Source of the DNA: Bacteroidales bacterium
GTDB lineage: Bacteria; Bacteroidota; Bacteroidia; Bacteroidales; Dysgonomonadaceae
Direction: 5' to 3'
DNA length: 6,176 nucleotides
Assembly (NCBI GenBank): GCA_012728155.1
Contig: JAAYFR010000082.1
Location: forward strand, 1 to 6,176
Position 1 is the stretch's first letter. Each line of letters begins with the position of its first letter. This document shows positions 4,447 through 6,176 of this stretch, piece by piece. The notes under the pieces were generated by a model. It searched no databases. It was given only the letters and a program-made list of their open reading frames with translations, and was not told the DNA's origin. Both the position numbers and the translations under genes were made by a program.

Positions 4447-6009
4447 ATGAAGAAGATAACTTATATCCTTTTTTCATTACTCATACTATCGGCACCTTTA
4501 TTCTCACAAGGTGAAGTGGATGCTTTGCGTTTTTCGCGCGAAGATCTTCTCGGAACCGCCCGTGCCATGTCGATGGGAGGCGCTTTTGGTGCCTTAGGAG
4601 GAGACCTCACCGGTGTTTCTATCAATCCTGCCGGCATAGCTGTCTATCGCAGTTCCGAGGTGACAGGTACACTGAATTTATCGCACGAAGGATCGGTCGT
4701 TGGCAATTGGGATGCCAATAAGACTCATTTTAGCATGGATAATCTCGGATTTGTGGGTTATTTCCCGTTGAGAAACGATGTGATGCCGCTGATCAATTTC
4801 GGTTTTTCCTATAATAAAATGAAATCGTTCAATAAGAATATCTGGGCACAGGGAAGCCCTGATGGCAGGATGATCGATTATATCGCTCAAATCAGTACCC
4901 GTGATGGGGTCGACCCATCCTACCTGAAGATGGGGGACGATCTTCCCGATCCATTTCGCGATCAAAATTGGCTGACGGTTTTGGGATATAACTCCTACCT
5001 GATTGATCCGGTAAAAAATGGGAATTACTATGATTATGAGCCGATCACCATGGATAAGGTGCAAAATACAATTCGATCTTATGAGAAAGGTTATGTCGAC
5101 AATTATGACTTTACGGTAGGGACTACCATCAATAATGTGTTGAACCTTGGCCTGTCGTTATCGGTCAAAGATATCTTCTACGATGTCGCTACCGATCTGG
5201 TGGAGAATTTTGAGAATGGGGATCGATACACCTTGACCAATTGGCTGACTGTAAAGGGGGCTGGCGTAGGTGGCAAATTCGGCGCAATCTACCGGCCGAT
5301 CAATAGTGTAAGGATCGGTCTGGCTTGGCATACGCCTACCTGGTATGCATTGTCAGAAACGTATGAAGCACAAATCGATGATAAAATGACAGGATATGTA
5401 GGAGGAGATTACAAACCCGGAAAGACTTATTCAGCAGTTTTTTATAATGATTACGATCTGAAGACGCCTGGAAAGATAGTGCTCAGTGTGGCGACCGTCC
5501 TGAGTAATAACTTTATCGCCAGCATCGATTATGAGATGGTGAATTATGAAAATATGAAGTTGCGGGTACCATCCGGCGATCGTGCTGATATTGATGTTTA
5601 CGATATCGACAATGAGTATATTGTTGAAGACCACAAGTTTGCATCGACCGTGAAAATGGGATTCGAATACCGGTTTACGCCGCAATTCTCCGGCAGGTTA
5701 GGGTATGCATGGATGGAGAACCCCTATGATGATGAGGGCGGTTTGGTGCAGTATGGTGAACCGCTAATTCGTAATTCTAACACCATATTCCGGATCGAAG
5801 GCGATACCAATTATTTCACAGGCGGGGTAGGTTACCGTTTCAATAGAAATTTCTATCTCGATATGGCATTGGTCTATAAAACCCAAAAGGATGAACTTTA
5901 TCCTTTCCCCAACTATTATGTCGACAATACACTTAAAGTGAATGCAACTCCCTTTTCGCTGAAAAACAGCTCTTTTAGAGGATTACTCACTTTAGGATAC
6001 AAGTTTTAG
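4447..6009 (+). CDS. FadL/TodX (OmpP1)-family outer-membrane beta-barrel protein, 'hemin receptor'-like
   Basis: The product is a 520-aa outer-membrane protein. Residues 1-20 are a signal peptide (ILFSLLILSAPLFS before QGEVDA). The mature N-terminus holds the family signature: DALRFSREDLLGTARAMSMGG, AFGALGGD and then SINPAGIAVYRSSE (NPAG at 60-63), the plug region typical of Bacteroidota OmpP1/FadL/TodX proteins. Alternating hydrophobic/polar strands rich in Tyr, Phe and Gly follow to the end (for example DFTVGTTINN, VRIGLAWHTP, KIVLSVATVL, FSGRLGYAWM, YFTGGVGYRF, FYLDMALVYK). The last residues, LLTLGYKF, end in Phe, as expected for a barrel assembled by the BAM machinery. Family members take up hydrophobic compounds, and Bacteroidota copies are often labelled hemin receptor without proof. 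The start is the only ATG that gives a signal peptide; no Shine-Dalgarno is visible. The gene is probably co-transcribed with the 3070 gene and ends at the terminator at 6030-6065. The substrate is unknown. Confidence 0.88.
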   Translation: MKKITYILFSLLILSAPLFSQGEVDALRFSREDLLGTARAMSMGGAFGALGGDLTGVSINPAGIAVYRSSEVTGTLNLSHEGSVVGNWDANKTHFSMDNLGFVGYFPLRNDVMPLINFGFSYNKMKSFNKNIWAQGSPDGRMIDYIAQISTRDGVDPSYLKMGDDLPDPFRDQNWLTVLGYNSYLIDPVKNGNYYDYEPITMDKVQNTIRSYEKGYVDNYDFTVGTTINNVLNLGLSLSVKDIFYDVATDLVENFENGDRYTLTNWLTVKGAGVGGKFGAIYRPINSVRIGLAWHTPTWYALSETYEAQIDDKMTGYVGGDYKPGKTYSAVFYNDYDLKTPGKIVLSVATVLSNNFIASIDYEMVNYENMKLRVPSGDRADIDVYDIDNEYIVEDHKFASTVKMGFEYRFTPQFSGRLGYAWMENPYDDEGGLVQYGEPLIRNSNTIFRIEGDTNYFTGGVGYRFNRNFYLDMALVYKTQKDELYPFPNYYVDNTLKVNATPFSLKNSSFRGLLTLGYKF

Positions 6010-6029
6010 GTATCAATGTAATATTTTTC

Positions 6030-6065
6030 AAAAGAGGCTGGGAAAATTATTTCCCGGCTTTTTTT
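6030..6065 (+). terminator. Strong Rho-independent terminator of the 3070-6009 operon
   Basis: The arms 6030-6045 and 6050-6065 pair along 16 bp, including three G-U wobbles, around an ATTA tetraloop. The core is GGG (6040-6042) with CCC (6053-6055) and GC pairs below. The 3' arm ends in a run of seven T (6059-6065), matched by A residues on the 5' side, so the structure may also terminate transcription arriving from the right. It begins 20 nt after the stop codon of the barrel gene. Confidence 0.88.
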
Positions 6066-6144
6066 GTGGCTCAGGATAAAATTGGAGTAGGGGAGCATAC
6101 CTTCGAAAATCATTCTAAAATGTGAAAGGAGTCTAAAAAAGCAC

Positions 6145-6152
6145 TACCTTTG
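6145..6152 (+). promoter_or_regulatory. -7 promoter box for a gene beyond the right edge
   Basis: TACCTTTG, followed by CA, is an exact TAnnTTTG match in the very common form seen in Bacteroidales. It follows the terminator by about 80 nt, and transcription would start near 6158-6162. No -33 TTTG is evident. No start codon or gene is visible in the last 111 bases. Confidence 0.5.
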
Positions 6153-6176
6153 CAATAGAAACATACAATTCATAGG

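Overview
The window looks like a chromosomal segment from the phylum Bacteroidota, probably order Bacteroidales. The evidence is the set of protein families (a DUF4382 lipoprotein, a SPOR-domain lipoprotein and a FadL/TodX-type 'hemin receptor-like' outer-membrane protein), several close matches to the Bacteroidota promoter -7 element TAnnTTTG, and mostly weak or absent Shine-Dalgarno sequences. A family such as Dysgonomonadaceae is plausible, but that is only an impression.

Layout, left to right. Positions 1-120 (minus strand) hold the first 40 codons of a lipoprotein gene that runs off the left edge. It is divergent, across a 260-nt gap, from a DUF4382 lipoprotein gene (381-1226, plus). A 230-nt intergenic stretch with a dyad, a -7-like box and a short unassigned open frame leads to a SPOR-domain lipoprotein gene (1457-1969). 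That gene ends in a Rho-independent terminator (about 2025-2061) that lies only 15 nt before the start of a PhnP-like metallo-beta-lactamase-fold hydrolase gene (2077-2835). A 234-nt leader with a good -7 box and a perfect 14-bp palindrome precedes a probable two-gene operon: an exported protein with a Trp/Tyr/Gly repeat block and a long Ser/Arg-rich tail (3070-4407), and a FadL/TodX-like beta-barrel (4447-6009). The operon closes with a strong terminator at 6030-6065. The right edge carries a promoter-like box for a gene outside the window.

How the genes fit together. Five of the six genes encode exported envelope proteins: three lipoproteins, one secreted repeat protein and one outer-membrane barrel. 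The hydrolase is the only cytoplasmic enzyme. The best candidate for an undescribed system is the 3070-6009 pair. An aromatic, cationic, cysteine-free, silk- or adhesive-like secreted protein is apparently co-transcribed with a barrel, which suggests a surface or periplasmic partnership. That function is inferred and not shown by the sequence. No mobile element, CRISPR array, rRNA or tRNA gene was recognised.
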